Both the position numbers and the translations under genes were made by a program. Source: Lelliottia sp. WAP21 (lineage in GTDB: Bacteria; Pseudomonadota; Gammaproteobacteria; Enterobacterales; Enterobacteriaceae). Taken from it: a stretch of DNA of 64,000 nt. The stretch lies in contig NZ_JAIWPG020000006.1 of the NCBI RefSeq assembly GCF_020532665.2, positions 124,001 to 188,000 of the forward strand. Direction: 5' to 3'. The notes below the pieces were generated by a model. That model searched no databases. It worked only from the letters and a program-made list of their open reading frames with translations, and was not told where the DNA came from. Of the stretch, positions 44,883-54,492 are shown piece by piece. How positions within the stretch are numbered: the stretch's first letter is position 1; every line of letters begins with the position of its first letter.

Positions 44883-45652
44883 GCATTGTTCTCCCTGGAA
44901 ATATCATGATCGCCAGGCAGACGGGTAATTCGCGCTTGCCTGGCCTGATCTTCATCAAACTGTTTAATGGTGGTATGCACAAAGCCCAGATGCGCCATCA
45001 TCGCTTTACGTGCGGCCTCGGCATCCCCCGCCAGAATGGCGTTCAGGACGGCTTCATGCTGCTCGGTCAGTTGCGCAAAAACTGGGGGCACCAGATACAT
45101 GCGCTGACGGCTCTGCTTCACGGAGGATTGCAGCAGGTCGAAAAAACCGCGCATGGTCTGCAGCAGGACAATATTGTGTGACGCTTCGGCAATCGCCAGA
45201 TGAAAACGGACATCGGCCTGCGACGCGATATCCGGATCGCTGCTCTGTGTCGCTTCGAAGCAGGCTTTAAGCTTCTCTTTGTCGGCATCCGTGGCACGCA
45301 TGGCAGCATGCCAGGCGGTGCTGGTCTCGATGGCATGCCGGGCCTCCAGGATATCGAAACTGTAGTCCGGGTCGTTCTCCATCAGCGTTTTCAGTGGCTG
45401 AACGATGTTTTGCTCGGACCAGTCATCGTGCTGCCAGCGCACAAAGGTGCCACCTCCGCGGCGGCTCAACAAAACGCCTTCACTGACCAGTGTCGCCAGT
45501 GCTTCACGCAGGGAATTGCGCGAGACGCCAAGCTGCGCGGCAAGCTGACGCTCGGCGGGCAATTTCATGCCCGCTTCCAGCTGTTGTTCTTCAATCAGCG
45601 CCCGTACGCGAGAAGCAATCTCGTCGGACAGGCGTCTGGGCATCACTATCAT
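44879..45652 (-). CDS. lldR: LldR, L-lactate-responsive GntR/FadR-family regulator
   Basis: LldR controls lldPRD, repressing without lactate and activating with it in E. coli. The 257-residue protein has an N-terminal winged helix (about 6-75; [22 protein letters not shown]) and a FadR-type C-terminal FCD domain that binds the effector. It overlaps lldP by four bases and lldD by four. Two matching operator sequences lie upstream of lldP. Confidence 0.95.
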   Translation of the reverse strand: MIVMPRRLSDEIASRVRALIEEQQLEAGMKLPAERQLAAQLGVSRNSLREALATLVSEGVLLSRRGGGTFVRWQHDDWSEQNIVQPLKTLMENDPDYSFDILEARHAIETSTAWHAAMRATDADKEKLKACFEATQSSDPDIASQADVRFHLAIAEASHNIVLLQTMRGFFDLLQSSVKQSRQRMYLVPPVFAQLTEQHEAVLNAILAGDAEAARKAMMAHLGFVHTTIKQFDEDQARQARITRLPGDHDISRENNA

Positions 45653-47304
45653 GGAATCATCCAGGTTAAGACATAGGCCTGCAGCGTGGTGATTATCCCG
45701 ACCATGCAGGTGAATATCAGGCTGTGTTTTACGGTAAAGCGGAACAGGTCCGACTCTTTACCGACCAGTCCCACTGCGGCGCAGGCAATGGCGATGGACT
45801 GCGGGGAGATCATCTTGCCCGTCACGCCACCCGTCGTGTTGGCGGCGACCAACAGCACATCCGACACGCCAATTTGCTGTGCGGCAGTGGCCTGTAAGGC
45901 CGCAAACAGGGCGTTAGACGAGGTATCCGATCCGGTCAGGAACACCCCCAGCCAGCCGAGGAATGGCGAGAAGAACGTAAAGGCGTGGCCGGTATGGGCC
46001 AGCGCTAACGCCAGCGTTGACGACAGGCCGGAATAGTTAGAAATAAACGCGAACGCTAACACCATGCCGATAGAGTAAATCGGCAGCGCCAGCTCTTTCA
46101 GCGTGCTGGCAAAGGTCTGTATCGCGGCGGCTGGTTTCATGCGCAACCACACAATAGACAGGATAGCGGCAAACAGAATGGCGGTGCCGGTGGCAGAGAA
46201 CCAGTCGAACTTATACACAGCGGCATACGGCGTCGCGTCGTGTACGACAGGCGGCATCCGCGCGACCATCTTGTCGAGGAACGGGACAGAAAGATTGAAC
46301 ACCATGTCGTAGAGCGCGCCACCCGGAGCAAAAAGCGCTTTGAACGGTGGGACGCTCCACAGCGTAACCGTGGCCGTCAGGAACAGGAACGGTGACCAGG
46401 CGCGGATAATCTGCCCGGCGGAATAGTGCGTTCTGGCCAGCGTCTGATCCACCTGCGAGGCGCCCATGTCGCCAAAGCGGAAGATGCGTACAGGCTGCCA
46501 GCGCTTCAGGAACAGCGTCAAACACACAAGAGAAACCAGCGAAGAGATGATGTCCGGCAGTTCCGGGCCGATAAAGTTTGAGCTGAGGTACTGGGCGATA
46601 GCAAAAGAGCCACCCGCCACGACGACCGCAGGCCAGGTCTCTTTAATCCCGCGCCAGCCGTCCATAATCGCCATAATCCAGAACAGCACGATAATGGTCA
46701 GGAACGGCAACTGACGGCCTACCATCTGACCAATCTCAAAGCTATCCAGCCCGGTCACCTGTCCGGCAACCAAAATGGGAATGCCCATTGCGCCAAAGGC
46801 GACCGGAGCGGTGTTAACAATCAGGCACAGCCCCGCGGCGTAGAGCGGGTTAAAGCCCAGCCCGACTAATAGCGCGGCGGTAATCGCCACGGGCGCGCCA
46901 AATCCTGCGGCCCCTTCCAGAAACGCACCGAAACAAAACCCGACGATCAGCATCTGCAGGCGCTGGTCTGGGGTGATGGAGAGAATCGATGAACGAATAA
47001 TGTCGAACTGCCCGGTCTTCACCGAAATCTTATACACAAAGACGGCAGCAATGATGATCCAGGCGATAGGCCAGAGACCGTAAAAGAAACCGTATACCAC
47101 CGACGCCAGCGCACGATCGACAGGCATTTTATAGAAGAGGAGGGCCACAACTAAGGCAATGGCCACGGTCCAGGTGGCGGCGATATAGCCCTTCAATTTG
47201 AGCTTAATCAGCGCAAAAAAGAAGAACAGAATAGGTAGCGAGGCGATCAGGCTCGAAAGCCAGATATTGCCTGCCGGATCGTAGTTTTGTTGCCAGAGGC
47301 TCAT
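45649..47304 (-). CDS. lldP: L-lactate permease LldP
   Basis: LldP is a proton-coupled importer of L-lactate, also taking D-lactate and glycolate. The 551-residue inner-membrane protein has about twelve to fourteen helices. Conserved blocks include [40 protein letters not shown] and [16 protein letters not shown]. The ATG at 47304 aligns with E. coli LldP ([10 protein letters not shown]) and is preceded by CAGGAGACC on the coding strand. It heads lldP-lldR-lldD. Confidence 0.97.
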   Translation of the reverse strand: MSLWQQNYDPAGNIWLSSLIASLPILFFFFALIKLKLKGYIAATWTVAIALVVALLFYKMPVDRALASVVYGFFYGLWPIAWIIIAAVFVYKISVKTGQFDIIRSSILSITPDQRLQMLIVGFCFGAFLEGAAGFGAPVAITAALLVGLGFNPLYAAGLCLIVNTAPVAFGAMGIPILVAGQVTGLDSFEIGQMVGRQLPFLTIIVLFWIMAIMDGWRGIKETWPAVVVAGGSFAIAQYLSSNFIGPELPDIISSLVSLVCLTLFLKRWQPVRIFRFGDMGASQVDQTLARTHYSAGQIIRAWSPFLFLTATVTLWSVPPFKALFAPGGALYDMVFNLSVPFLDKMVARMPPVVHDATPYAAVYKFDWFSATGTAILFAAILSIVWLRMKPAAAIQTFASTLKELALPIYSIGMVLAFAFISNYSGLSSTLALALAHTGHAFTFFSPFLGWLGVFLTGSDTSSNALFAALQATAAQQIGVSDVLLVAANTTGGVTGKMISPQSIAIACAAVGLVGKESDLFRFTVKHSLIFTCMVGIITTLQAYVLTWMIP

Positions 47305-47380
47305 GCAGGTCTCCTGAGGACCACACGGGCTATAGTGCGGTGAGTCTGTGCTCATCTCAGCATCACAGTCTGTGTAAAAG

Positions 47381-47393
47381 TGGTCCTGCCAAT
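47381..47393. promoter_or_regulatory. LldR-type operator, proximal (O2-like)
   Basis: TGGTCCTGCCAAT matches the ATTGGTnnnACCA pattern of LldR/PdhR-type GntR operators with one deviation. It is 77 bases before lldP, and its partner is 124 bases further upstream. In E. coli two LldR operators are spaced similarly around the lldPRD promoter. Confidence 0.7.
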
Positions 47394-47504
47394 AGTGTTA
47401 TGTAGGGTTAATGACAACAAATGGTTAATCAATTGTTATTGATGGGCAATGGTTTTGTGATGGTAAAAAATAGTTTTGTGAATGAAGGGGCAGTTTAGGG
47501 TGAA

Positions 47505-47517
47505 ATTGGTAGGACCA
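47505..47517. promoter_or_regulatory. LldR-type operator, distal (O1-like)
   Basis: ATTGGTAGGACCA is a near-perfect operator for the LldR/PdhR group. It is the reverse complement of the proximal site apart from one base, 124 bases away centre to centre. The lldP promoter must lie between them, but I could not fix its -10/-35 boxes with confidence. Confidence 0.75.
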
Positions 47518-47520
47518 CAT

Positions 47521-47916
47521 CGTCTGAAGCAGGTATCATTCCAGTCCTCCAGACACCTTTCTTTTTAGGCTGTCGTACCAGGCATGAGCCGGTTCGACAT
47601 AACGCCGTCGCGAGGATTTTTTCATCCACCCGATGAGAATAAATCGCGCTTTCCTGCCGCAGGCTGTGACCTTTTATTCAGACATTTGTGACAATCAGGC
47701 CTTGAAGGCTGCATTTCTTTAACATGTAAGTTTCGCATAATTTACTTTGGTCGAGGACTTATCACCTCTTACAGAAGCTTTTTAAGCTATTTTCGAAGCG
47801 TTTAGGAAACCCCACTCCGAACCCCCTATCCTTCGGGAAGGTTAGATTGTGCTTTGCCATCTGCGCATGACAAAGGCATCAAAACATCTTCTCGATTTCA
47901 ATGTGGGTTTAACGAT
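47521..47916. other. Gene-free left edge of the fimbrial island
   Basis: No supported gene is seen here. A CATAAT at 47736-47741 with a poor TTTCTT -35 could be a fimbrial promoter, and a short hairpin (CCTTC-GG-GAAGG) lies near 47829-47840. No inverted repeats or integrase remains suggestive of phase switching were found. Confidence 0.4.
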
Positions 47917-48615
47917 ATGTCTTCTTTGATACGTCTGTCTAAAGGGGGGGCGCTGCTTCTTGTCATGCTGCTGGTCCCCTTTTTTAACGCCAGAGCGGCG
48001 TTGATACTGAGTGAAACAAGGGTGATCTTTCCCGCCAGTGAAACTCAGGTATCGCTGAAGGTCGATAACCCAACGGATAGCGATTATCTGATGCAAAGTT
48101 GGGTAGAGGATGAGACGGGTAAACCGCAGGAAGCCATTCTGGTGTCACCGCCGGTTGCGCAAATCAAGGCACATCATAAAGTAGAACTCATATTCAGCCT
48201 TGTTGATCCCAACCTAAAAGAGAATAAAACCGAGAAGCTTTATTGGCTTAATGTGAAAGAAATTCCCAAGGTGGATCCCAACGCACCGGGCTCAGAATTG
48301 ATGCTGGCTATGCAAACCAAAATCAAACTGTTTTATCGCCCTGCCGGTATTAATCCCGAAGCCGGTGATGCCTGGAAAAAGCTGGAGTGGCAGCGAGCAG
48401 CAAATGGCCTTGCGGTAAATAATCCGACGCCTTACTTCATCACTCTCGATCAAGCACAAACCGATAGCCACACGAAATTAGAGGTCGACATGATTGCGCC
48501 TTTTTCTAAGAAAGTGGTGCCGGTCAAAAGCGGATCAAATATACATTCTATCACCTGGAATACGATCAGTGATTTCGGTGATTCAACAGAGATGGTTTCA
48601 TCGTCTATTCGATGA
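47917..48615 (+). CDS. Periplasmic fimbrial chaperone (PapD-like)
   Basis: This chaperone completes the pilin fold by donor-strand complementation and delivers subunits to the usher. The 232-residue protein has a signal peptide (cleavage near ARA-A, about 27), an N-terminal Ig domain with the conserved Arg35 (TRVIFP) and LYWLNVKEIP with the subunit-anchoring lysine, and a second Ig domain. The short F1-G1 loop indicates an FGS-type chaperone, typical of rod fimbriae. The ATG at 47917 places the signal peptide at the N-terminus; no strong ribosome-binding site is seen. It is first in a four-gene operon. Confidence 0.88.
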   Translation: MSSLIRLSKGGALLLVMLLVPFFNARAALILSETRVIFPASETQVSLKVDNPTDSDYLMQSWVEDETGKPQEAILVSPPVAQIKAHHKVELIFSLVDPNLKENKTEKLYWLNVKEIPKVDPNAPGSELMLAMQTKIKLFYRPAGINPEAGDAWKKLEWQRAANGLAVNNPTPYFITLDQAQTDSHTKLEVDMIAPFSKKVVPVKSGSNIHSITWNTISDFGDSTEMVSSSIR

Positions 48616-48645
48616 TTTCTGTGTAAAAACTAAAGTGGAAAAATA

Positions 48646-49209
48646 ATGAAAAAGTTAACATCAGTGGCTATGGCTCTCGCATTAGCGGGTCTGGCAAGCT
48701 CTGCCTTTGCAGACGAGAATAACGATGCAGGTGGTCTGAAAAATCAAACAACCGTTCGTTTCACGGGAGTTGTTACTGCACCTACCTGTTCATTCAGCAA
48801 TCCCAGCCAGACAGTAAACATGCCGGATGCAAGCGAAGAAAATTTTAAAGATGTATCCGTAGGCAACGCGGCAAACAATGTACAAACTAAAGAGTTCCAC
48901 CTGGCAATCAATTGTGCAGAGGGTTTTTCTGGCGATAGAATGAAGATGCAAATCACGGGTGATGCGAAAGATAATATTCTGAAAAATACCAATGGTAGTG
49001 CAACTGGCGTTGGCCTTAAGATTCTTAACGGCAGCGGCACGCCTTTAGCATTGAATACTGAATTGAGCAATCAGACCGCGGGTATTGAAAATGCTTTCAG
49101 GAACAAAACCAATGATCTACCACTTAAAGCACAATACGTGCGTGGTGACGATGAATTGTCAGGCGGTACGTTGGATACCTCGGCTGTATTTGAGATTTAC
49201 TATAAATAA
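48646..49209 (+). CDS. Major fimbrial subunit (pilin)
   Basis: The 187-residue protein has a signal peptide (cleavage after SSAFA, residue 22), then a pilin domain opening TTVRFTGVVTAPTCSFSN with a first cysteine, a second cysteine in AINCAEGF, and a C-terminal beta strand ending FEIYYK with the penultimate tyrosine typical of chaperone-bound pilins. Its position after the chaperone and before the usher, and its simple one-domain form, mark it as the likely shaft subunit. I do not recognise a named fimbrial type. Confidence 0.85.
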   Translation: MKKLTSVAMALALAGLASSAFADENNDAGGLKNQTTVRFTGVVTAPTCSFSNPSQTVNMPDASEENFKDVSVGNAANNVQTKEFHLAINCAEGFSGDRMKMQITGDAKDNILKNTNGSATGVGLKILNGSGTPLALNTELSNQTAGIENAFRNKTNDLPLKAQYVRGDDELSGGTLDTSAVFEIYYK

Positions 49210-49302
49210 GTGAATTAAAATGCCTGGGCACTTGCATGAGTGACCAGGTTTTTTATTTTTTCCGCAACAGCCCGTCCCACTAAGTGCCTCAGACTGCATC
49301 CC

Positions 49303-51657
49303 ATGAAGAAAAGGGTTATTTTTTCTCTTCTGTTCGTTCTGCCTATGGCTCATGCTGAGGAGAAATACGATCTCTCGCTGCTTGAGGATGTTGGCGGCGT
49401 GAGTATAAAGGATGCTGCTGCGTTTGATAAAGGCAATGATGCCCTGCCGGGTGACTATTCGCTCAACGTTTCTGTCAATGATAAAGAATTTCCGGGACAG
49501 CGGGTGACTTATAAAAAAATCAGCGCGGACAAAATTACACCCGTCTTCCCCTGTGCAGATCTTAAAAAATGGGGCGTCATCATTAAGCAATGTTATGACG
49601 AGCCCAGGCCGATAACCGATTATATTCCTGAAGCCAGCATTGCGCTGGACCTGGGCGAGAATAGCCTGAAGATCACCATTCCACAGCAATACCAGAGTAT
49701 CTTTTCTGAAAATGATATTGCCAGTGAAGAGGAGTGGCAGGACGGTATTGATGCTGCATTTACATCCTATAACTTTAACTATGATCAGGTTCGCAGTACG
49801 GACAGTAAACAAAGTATCTATGGGAATTTTAATAACGGCGTAAATTTTGCTGGCTTTCAGTTCAGAAATAATGGCTTTATGACGAAAAGCTCGGGGACGG
49901 GGTTGCGCTATGCCAGCAGCACAAATTACGTCAGTCATGACGTGGATTCACTGCGCAGCACTGCTACGATAGGTGACTTTTTCACTTCTGGCGAACTGTT
50001 TTCATCGCAGAATCTACGGGGCGTCAAACTCGCCACCAGCAATGATATGCTGGCGAATGCTCAGCGAACCTATGTTCCTGTTATATCGGGTGTTGCTAAA
50101 TCCAATGCCACCATCATTATTAAACAAAATGACATGGTCATCGCTACCCGGAAAGTCACTCCCGGACCTTTTGCGTTAAAAGATATTCCGGCTTCATCAA
50201 GCGCGGGCGATTTGAATATCACCATCATCGAGTCAAACGGCGAAACGCGACAAATCATTCAACCCTATAATTCACTCAATTTGCTTGTGCCGTTTAATGT
50301 ATTTCGCTATAGCCTTTACCTGGGACGTAACCGAAGCCTGTCCACGTCGCCACAATTGCTCGAAGGCAACAGTTTTTATGGTGCTACCAATAATATCACC
50401 CTTATTAACGGGTTCCAGTATGCGGATGGCTACTCTAATATCGCCACAGGGGCAGGGGGAAATATCCGTTGGCTGGGTGGCGTATCCACCACGCTGAATA
50501 AAAGCAGCAGCGCGTTGAACCAGAAAGGGCAGGGTTACGTTATTAAGTCGGGGCTCTCCCGCAGCTTTAGCAGCACAGACAGTTACCTTTATTTAACCGC
50601 CGAGAATAAATTAAGCAAAGGCTATAGTGATTTTGCCGATGCGGTACAAAGGTCTTCAGGCAGTGACTATAAATCGCGGTACGCTCTGCAGCTTAACCAA
50701 CAGTTAGACAAGATAAACGTCACATTAAACCTGACTCAACAATATGATTTTGATGGTGAAATGAGCCGAGGCATTGGCGGGAGTATGGTCTTCAGCCTGT
50801 TGACAACGCAATTTATTATCAACGTAAATCATCAATCTGGCAGTCGCGCAGAAAATACCGTCTCGTTTGATATGTCCGTCCCGCTTGGACAAGAGAAAAA
50901 ACATTCCCTTAATTATAACCAATCGCACGGGGCCTCTACGAATAGCCGAATGTCCCTGGCGGGCAGCTTTTTCGACGACGATAGTTTGAATTATGACGCG
51001 GGTATGTCGACGATGGCCGGGCAGCGTCAATATGATTCCTCACTGAACTGGAACACCAGTAAGGGCGTTGTTCGCGCGGGATGGAGCCAGGGAAATGACA
51101 GCCAGGAGCTCACTGCGGGTCTGGATGGTGCCATGATCCTGCACCACCATGGCGTCACTCTGGGCCAGCCGCTGGGGTTAAGTACCGCTCTGGTCCACAC
51201 CAGCCATATCCCGGGTCTGCATATTGCCAATGTTAATGACGTTACCACCGATTATTTTGGCAACGCGATCGTCAGTGGTCTAACGCCTTATCGTTATAAC
51301 GAAACCGCGTTGTCATCCGAGGGGCTTAAAGGTCAGGTTGAAATCGACAGTAATGTCTATCAAACCGTTCCGCGCGCGGGTGCCATTGTGGAGGTCGATC
51401 CGAAAGCCAGGCGCGTGAAAATCCAGTATGCACATATCCATGATGCCAAAGGCGAGGCCATGCCTTTCGGCACGCCTGTTTACGATGCCAAAAATGAGAG
51501 TGTCGGCATAGTCTCTGCGGGAGGGTTAATCGCCCTTGATGTTCGCGAAAATCGTTGGCCTTATCACGCCAGGGATGAGTCTACCGATTCTGTCTGTTCA
51601 ATTGACCTCAATGCCGCCAACACCAACAAGCACATATGGGAACTACAATGCAGATAA
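49303..51657 (+). CDS. Outer-membrane fimbrial usher
   Basis: The usher is a 24-strand outer-membrane pore that assembles and secretes the fimbria. The 784-residue protein has a short signal peptide (MKKRVIFSLLFVLPMAHA), an N-terminal chaperone-binding domain (about 20-130, with PCADLKKWGV), the barrel with an internal plug domain (GVAKSNATIIIKQND, PGPFALKDI), and two C-terminal domains ending with a cysteine pair (SVCSIDL..ELQC). The ATG at 49303 is the only in-frame start placing the signal peptide correctly. It overlaps the adhesin gene by ten bases. Confidence 0.9.
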   Translation: MKKRVIFSLLFVLPMAHAEEKYDLSLLEDVGGVSIKDAAAFDKGNDALPGDYSLNVSVNDKEFPGQRVTYKKISADKITPVFPCADLKKWGVIIKQCYDEPRPITDYIPEASIALDLGENSLKITIPQQYQSIFSENDIASEEEWQDGIDAAFTSYNFNYDQVRSTDSKQSIYGNFNNGVNFAGFQFRNNGFMTKSSGTGLRYASSTNYVSHDVDSLRSTATIGDFFTSGELFSSQNLRGVKLATSNDMLANAQRTYVPVISGVAKSNATIIIKQNDMVIATRKVTPGPFALKDIPASSSAGDLNITIIESNGETRQIIQPYNSLNLLVPFNVFRYSLYLGRNRSLSTSPQLLEGNSFYGATNNITLINGFQYADGYSNIATGAGGNIRWLGGVSTTLNKSSSALNQKGQGYVIKSGLSRSFSSTDSYLYLTAENKLSKGYSDFADAVQRSSGSDYKSRYALQLNQQLDKINVTLNLTQQYDFDGEMSRGIGGSMVFSLLTTQFIINVNHQSGSRAENTVSFDMSVPLGQEKKHSLNYNQSHGASTNSRMSLAGSFFDDDSLNYDAGMSTMAGQRQYDSSLNWNTSKGVVRAGWSQGNDSQELTAGLDGAMILHHHGVTLGQPLGLSTALVHTSHIPGLHIANVNDVTTDYFGNAIVSGLTPYRYNETALSSEGLKGQVEIDSNVYQTVPRAGAIVEVDPKARRVKIQYAHIHDAKGEAMPFGTPVYDAKNESVGIVSAGGLIALDVRENRWPYHARDESTDSVCSIDLNAANTNKHIWELQCR

Positions 51658-52478
51658 AAAACGGCGCTCTGCTCGCGATCGTCGGAACTTTTTCCGCGCA
51701 CACTTTTGCGATGACGCCTGTACAAACGATGCCAGCCATTACGTTACAAAATAGCGCAGCGCAGGCGGAAGGAACCTTATTAACAACGCTCCCGCTCTCT
51801 TCTCAGTCCACCGAGGCGCTGAGCGAAAGCGTATTATCCGTTGAAACAGGCGCTCCGCTATGGGATACATCGCGCGGTATATTTAAAACGACTATTCCCG
51901 GGCTGGGATTCAGTCTTTGTACGAAAGATAACGAGCGATGCCTCAGCCATGTGTCAGCCTGGATCCCGGGTGAGAGCCTGTCGCTTCGTCTTTATAAAAT
52001 TGGCGATCTGCATGGTGGCCGATATTTATTGCCTCAAGTTGGCATTTACGGGAAAACGCATCCACTTTTGCATGTTCATCTGCCTGCCGTGGTGGTGAAT
52101 ACGGCCCTGTGCGGAGTCACCTCGCAGCGGATTCACGTCGCGTTTCCTGCGTTCGCGCTTAAACAGGACGATAAAAATATGCCCGCTATGAGTTTCAAAA
52201 TCCCTGTTGTCTGTCTGAACTCAGGCGATTATGACAAAGTGGGTATCCAGTTTACGTTCCATGGCAAACTGATCGATCGCAATACGTTGCCTACCCAGCT
52301 TGACAATATTGGTATTAAAATTGATGACGAAAACGGCCAGCCGGTGGCATTTAATACGTCTACCAGCAGCGCATCAACATCCTTTACCTACCGCGCAAAA
52401 TTAATCACGATTCCAGGACGTCCTGCTCAATCCGGCAAGTTTTCCACGGATGCGACAGTGCTGATCACGCTGCGATAG
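51648..52478 (+). CDS. Minor fimbrial subunit, probable tip adhesin
   Basis: The 276-residue protein has a signal peptide (MQIKNGALLAIVGTFSAHTFA), a unique N-terminal region of about 130 residues with a small cysteine pair (SLCTKDNERC), and a C-terminal pilin-like domain with its own cysteine pair (NTALCGVTS..VVCLNSG) and a final strand ending VLITLR. A two-domain subunit last in the operon fits a tip adhesin. The ATG at 51648 follows GGGA and lies inside the end of the usher gene; an ATG four codons earlier is possible. The receptor is unknown. Confidence 0.75.
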   Translation: MQIKNGALLAIVGTFSAHTFAMTPVQTMPAITLQNSAAQAEGTLLTTLPLSSQSTEALSESVLSVETGAPLWDTSRGIFKTTIPGLGFSLCTKDNERCLSHVSAWIPGESLSLRLYKIGDLHGGRYLLPQVGIYGKTHPLLHVHLPAVVVNTALCGVTSQRIHVAFPAFALKQDDKNMPAMSFKIPVVCLNSGDYDKVGIQFTFHGKLIDRNTLPTQLDNIGIKIDDENGQPVAFNTSTSSASTSFTYRAKLITIPGRPAQSGKFSTDATVLITLR

Positions 52479-52784
52479 TTTCACATCATCACCCATAACG
52501 TATGCCAGATCCCTGGCATACGATCCCCTCTGCTTTGTGTTTTCACCCGTCTGTTTTCCCGTAATCCTCTTTTCCTGACTCTCAGCGTCGACAGGAGCAC
52601 TGGCCGTATAACATACCGCCAATTTGACGCCATTTTAGTATCCCGCATCCGCCCCTTACAGGCCCCGTCCGGAGAAGGCGTTCCGCTGTAAAAGAGCTAA
52701 CGTATGAATTTCGATATAAATGCAGAATTAAAATCTAATTATAGCGGGCTGACCTTTTTATGTTGCTGATAAGGGCGGCGAGTG
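52479..52784. other. Intergenic gap after the fimbrial operon
   Basis: No gene is seen. A 10-bp perfect hairpin (CGTATGCCAG / CTGGCATACG, 52499-52522) 21 bases after the adhesin stop could protect or end the fimbrial message, but no T-run follows. The rest of the gap is unremarkable. Confidence 0.6.
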
Positions 52785-53177
52785 ATGTCATTTAAGCCTG
52801 ATGACAAATTCACTCCGGGAGTTCCCATGTGGCTAAGTAATAGCAAATACGGCTTACTTATCACTATTTTCAGCAGCGTTCTGGCAACGTGTCTGATGGC
52901 GTGGGCCGTCTATTCATCGAACAATCTCTTTTTATGGTTCAGCGCATTCGTTCAGATGAGCGGGGGCTACGTTATCTCCTGGTCAACCAATGCAGGTGAC
53001 TGGGAAGATAACATCGTATGCTGTGCGATTATTGCCGGGGGCATGATGCTTACGGCGGTGGTGGCAAACTATGCGTTCTTTAATATCGTGCCTTCCATTG
53101 GCGCCTCTCTGGGCTGGTTGATGATGCTGGCAGGATTCTTCATTCTCATGAAAACGAAAGCAGATGAGTTAAATTGA
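52785..53177 (+). CDS. Small four-span membrane protein, unrecognised
   Basis: The 130-residue protein has four likely membrane segments (about 23-43, 46-66, 79-99, 105-124), a soluble N-terminus and a short charged C-terminus. I do not recognise the family. The ATG at 52785 follows AAGGGCGG; an in-frame GTG directly precedes it. Its stop overlaps the ATG of the next gene (TGATG), so the two membrane proteins are translationally coupled and may work as a pair. Confidence 0.6.
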   Translation: MSFKPDDKFTPGVPMWLSNSKYGLLITIFSSVLATCLMAWAVYSSNNLFLWFSAFVQMSGGYVISWSTNAGDWEDNIVCCAIIAGGMMLTAVVANYAFFNIVPSIGASLGWLMMLAGFFILMKTKADELN

Positions 53178-53500
53178 TGCTGAACTTACCCTTGTCATGT
53201 TATTTGTTTGTCACTATTTTGGCGCGTACGTTAGGTGTCGCAGTGCTACCCGCCTCTCAGCACTTCACAAAAAAATTGCCGACGGCTATTTATCTGCTCA
53301 CCGGTGTGTTGTCGTATTACGCGATGTCGACCTATGTGGCTTATCTGGATTTTTCACTTATTTACATCATGATTGCCGGGAGTTGTCTGTGCATTAATCT
53401 GCTGTGGGGCGTTGTGAATGGCAATACAAAGTTAAAACCCGTCACTGTTGTGGGAACGGGTTTGGTCCTCGCGGGTGGTGTGCTTTCACTCATTTTGTAA
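53177..53500 (+). CDS. SMR-like small membrane protein lacking the catalytic glutamate
   Basis: The 107-residue protein has four membrane helices and aligns along its whole length with small multidrug resistance transporters: ILARTLGVAVLPASQHFTK in helix 1, LSYYAMSTYVAYLD in helix 2, and VVGTGLVLAGGVLSLIL in helix 4. The proton/drug-binding glutamate of helix 1 (Glu14 in EmrE) corresponds to Arg17 here. It probably is not a classical proton-coupled exporter. It is coupled to the membrane gene upstream. Partner or regulatory function is open; the alignment was made by eye. Confidence 0.6.
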   Translation: MLNLPLSCYLFVTILARTLGVAVLPASQHFTKKLPTAIYLLTGVLSYYAMSTYVAYLDFSLIYIMIAGSCLCINLLWGVVNGNTKLKPVTVVGTGLVLAGGVLSLIL

Positions 53501-53721
53501 TCAGTATCGGTAAAACCGAACGGACTCGTCTGCCAGGGTATTATTAACAAATTACATGCATGATGATAAAAATGTAAAAAGAACAACGTGAAATGTTATG
53601 TTAATACCCGGCAGCGCCTGCTTTTTATGCAATATTGAGGAAGTGTATACCTAAGCCCTGTTTATCGTAGGGCGGCCACGCTGATATAGTGAGTTTATCC
53701 TTTTTATCAGCGACCGTGACT

Positions 53722-54492
53722 GTGCTTTATATTATCTCAGATGACATGCTCTTCAATTCTGCCGATCACACTCTTGAGTGCGGTGACAATGATGAATTTA
53801 TTAAGCTCAGTATTCCATCAAGCCAGTTGCTGGAATTACTTATCTTATCGAAAGGTGAGCTGGTTACGCGCGATTATTTATTAACCGAAGTCTGGGATAA
53901 AAACGGCCTCCGCGGATCGAACAATAACCTCAATCAGTACATGAGCATCCTTCGGCGCACCCTTGCTGCGCATGGGTGCGATAACCTGTTTATTACCGTT
54001 CCTAAAGTGGGTTTTCGACTCAATACAGAAATAAAAATTGAGATGCGTGAGAGGGCCGGAGGGCAGCATGTGACCTCCACGCTAAGCGGCGGGCAAAAAA
54101 AGAGCAAAAAGGGACTCAATATTCTGCTGGTCGCCTTCCTGTGTCTTCTTCTTCCCTTACTGGGATTTATCATTTTGAAGCAGTTCACCACTCACTATGA
54201 CATTGTCAGCAGTGATTTCGTCGAAGTTGCCCCTGGTTGTAACGCGCTGTTTCTGCATAAGTTCAGCGATAATGAAAAAGCCCTCGCCACGAAACAAATC
54301 AACAAAATGCTCAGTGACCTGAAACTTCAGTGCGGGCCAGATAACACCCTGCTTTTTGATAACGGCGATCATATTTCTGATGACGATGACTACGGTAAGA
54401 CCTTTTTCTCCTATTGCCATAACGTAGAGGGTAAGTCACTGGCCAACTGTACGGACTTTTTCTATTCTGGCTGGAAATATCATCATGAATAG
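53722..54492 (+). CDS. Membrane-anchored winged-helix regulator A (ToxR/CadC-like)
   Basis: The protein has a cytoplasmic winged-helix DNA-binding domain (about 1-100; ELVTRDYLLTEVWD, NLNQYMSILRRTL, TVPKVGFRLN), a single membrane helix (about 133-153, LLVAFLCLLLPLLGFIIL) and a periplasmic domain of about 90 residues with four cysteines. It is a paralogue of the gene at 57480-58232. The GTG at 53722 is chosen because it aligns with residue 1 of that paralogue; a GTG at 53689 is in frame. Its last eight bases overlap the FidL-like partner. Targets are unknown, but the fimbrial operon is the obvious candidate. Confidence 0.75.
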   Translation: MLYIISDDMLFNSADHTLECGDNDEFIKLSIPSSQLLELLILSKGELVTRDYLLTEVWDKNGLRGSNNNLNQYMSILRRTLAAHGCDNLFITVPKVGFRLNTEIKIEMRERAGGQHVTSTLSGGQKKSKKGLNILLVAFLCLLLPLLGFIILKQFTTHYDIVSSDFVEVAPGCNALFLHKFSDNEKALATKQINKMLSDLKLQCGPDNTLLFDNGDHISDDDDYGKTFFSYCHNVEGKSLANCTDFFYSGWKYHHE

